A DNA stretch of 5,610 nt. Origin: Pseudomonadota bacterium. Its GTDB lineage: Bacteria > Pseudomonadota > Gammaproteobacteria > DAOUQR01. How positions within the stretch are numbered: the stretch's first letter is position 1; each line of letters opens with the position of its first letter. Shown piece after piece: positions 5,060-5,610 of the stretch. The DNA is taken from NCBI GenBank assembly GCA_030625525.1, contig DAOUQR010000088.1, positions 1 through 5,610 of the forward strand, given 5' to 3'. The notes beneath the pieces were generated by a model. It was not told the DNA's origin, did no database searches, and saw nothing but the letters and a program-made list of their open reading frames with translations. The position numbers and the translations under genes are program-made.

Positions 5060-5610
5060 ATGCGAAGTCATAACTGTGGCGAAATTAACGCGCAAATAAT
5101 CGATCAAGAAATTACAATTTGCGGCTGGGTGCATAATCGTCGCGATCATGGCGGGGTTATTTTTCTAGATATACGTGATCGTAGTGGGCTGGTGCAGCTC
5201 GTCTTTGAACCTGAAAATAAAGACGTTTTTACGATTGCTGAAAAATTGCGGCATGAATTTGTGATCCAGGCTAAAGGTCTGGTGCGTCAACGTCCGGATG
5301 GGATGATCAATGCTAAAATGCCGACCGGTGAAATTGAAGTATTGGGTGTCGAGCTCACTATTTTAAATGCTGCTGAAACACCGCCATTTCTACCCGACGA
5401 ACACCAAAACGTAAATGAAGATTTACGTTTGAAATATCGCTATCTTGATTTGCGTCGTTCTGACATGTATCAAAAATTATTTTTGCGTCGTGAAGTGACG
5501 CGTTTAATGCGAAATTTTTTAGATAATGAAACCTTCCTCGATATTGAAACACCGATGTTAACCAAAGCAACCCCTGAAGGTGCGCGTGATTATTTAGTGC
5601 CAAGCCGGGT
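5060..5610 (+). CDS. aspS: Aspartyl-tRNA synthetase, N-terminal 183 residues (cut by the right edge)
   Basis: The frame opens at the ATG at 5060, after AGGTGA with a short gap of about 4 bases, and stays open to the window end. The bacterial enzyme is about 590 residues, so roughly a third is present. Residues 1–105 form the OB-fold anticodon-binding domain ([13 protein letters not shown] 20–32, FLDIRDRSG 35–43). The hinge/catalytic start follows with [12 protein letters not shown] (122–133), then class II motif 1 around FLDIETPML (159–167, invariant P165) and the flipping loop [13 protein letters not shown] (171–183). It charges tRNA-Asp with aspartate in the cytoplasm. At the two OB-fold positions that separate specificities, it has H30 and G81 like the Pseudomonas aeruginosa non-discriminating enzyme, where E. 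coli has L30 and K81. It may therefore also charge tRNA-Asn with aspartate; this is inference. Confidence 0.97.
   Translation, partial: MRSHNCGEINAQIIDQEITICGWVHNRRDHGGVIFLDIRDRSGLVQLVFEPENKDVFTIAEKLRHEFVIQAKGLVRQRPDGMINAKMPTGEIEVLGVELTILNAAETPPFLPDEHQNVNEDLRLKYRYLDLRRSDMYQKLFLRREVTRLMRNFLDNETFLDIETPMLTKATPEGARDYLVPSR

Noticed and set aside
1..5610. CRISPR array, tRNA/rRNA, riboswitch, insertion sequence or defence system
   Set aside because: No regularly spaced repeats, cloverleaf-like segments, long leader structures, terminal inverted repeats or recombinase genes are visible; the content is housekeeping-type and transport genes.

Overview
The window reads as an ordinary chromosomal segment of a moderately AT-rich gammaproteobacterium. 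The AspRS start resembles Pseudomonas, Legionella and Coxiella sequences from memory, a CsiV-family protein is present, and the fmdB–DUF502–aspS order is familiar from beta/gammaproteobacteria. A Legionellales-like or related lineage is my best guess, but it is an inference and is not proven by the sequence. There are no transposases, integrases, RNA genes, CRISPR arrays or recognisable mobile-element ends, and no gene-free stretch longer than about 115 bases.

Layout. (1) Bases 1–1032, minus strand: a CsiV-family envelope protein gene followed, with a 4-base ATGA overlap, by the start of a UMF1/Atg22-like MFS transporter that runs off the left edge. (2) Bases 1093–2952, plus strand, divergent from csiV across 60 bases: a fused two-domain ABC ATPase of the dipeptide/oligopeptide type (GsiA/YejF/DppD-DppF-like), with no permease or binding-protein gene beside it. 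(3) Bases 2956–4006, minus strand, convergent with the ATPase gene with only 3 bases between stop codons: a beta-class carbonic anhydrase with an N-terminal membrane anchor, then an unrecognised 92-residue membrane protein. (4) Bases 4121–5610, plus strand: an FmdB-type zinc-ribbon protein, a DUF502 membrane protein, and the first 183 codons of aspartyl-tRNA synthetase (aspS), which is cut by the right edge.

How they fit together. Each block looks like a short transcription unit. Two divergent junctions (1033–1092 and 4007–4120) carry plausible promoter -10 elements on both strands. The CsiV/MFS pair looks translationally coupled. The carbonic anhydrase and the small membrane protein are probably co-transcribed. 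The AspRS has the residue pair (H30, G81) that I associate with non-discriminating enzymes, which would imply a GatCAB-dependent Asn-tRNA route elsewhere in the genome. I found no convincing evidence of a previously undescribed multi-gene system. The least explained items are the 92-residue protein next to the anchored carbonic anhydrase and the orphan fused ATPase.
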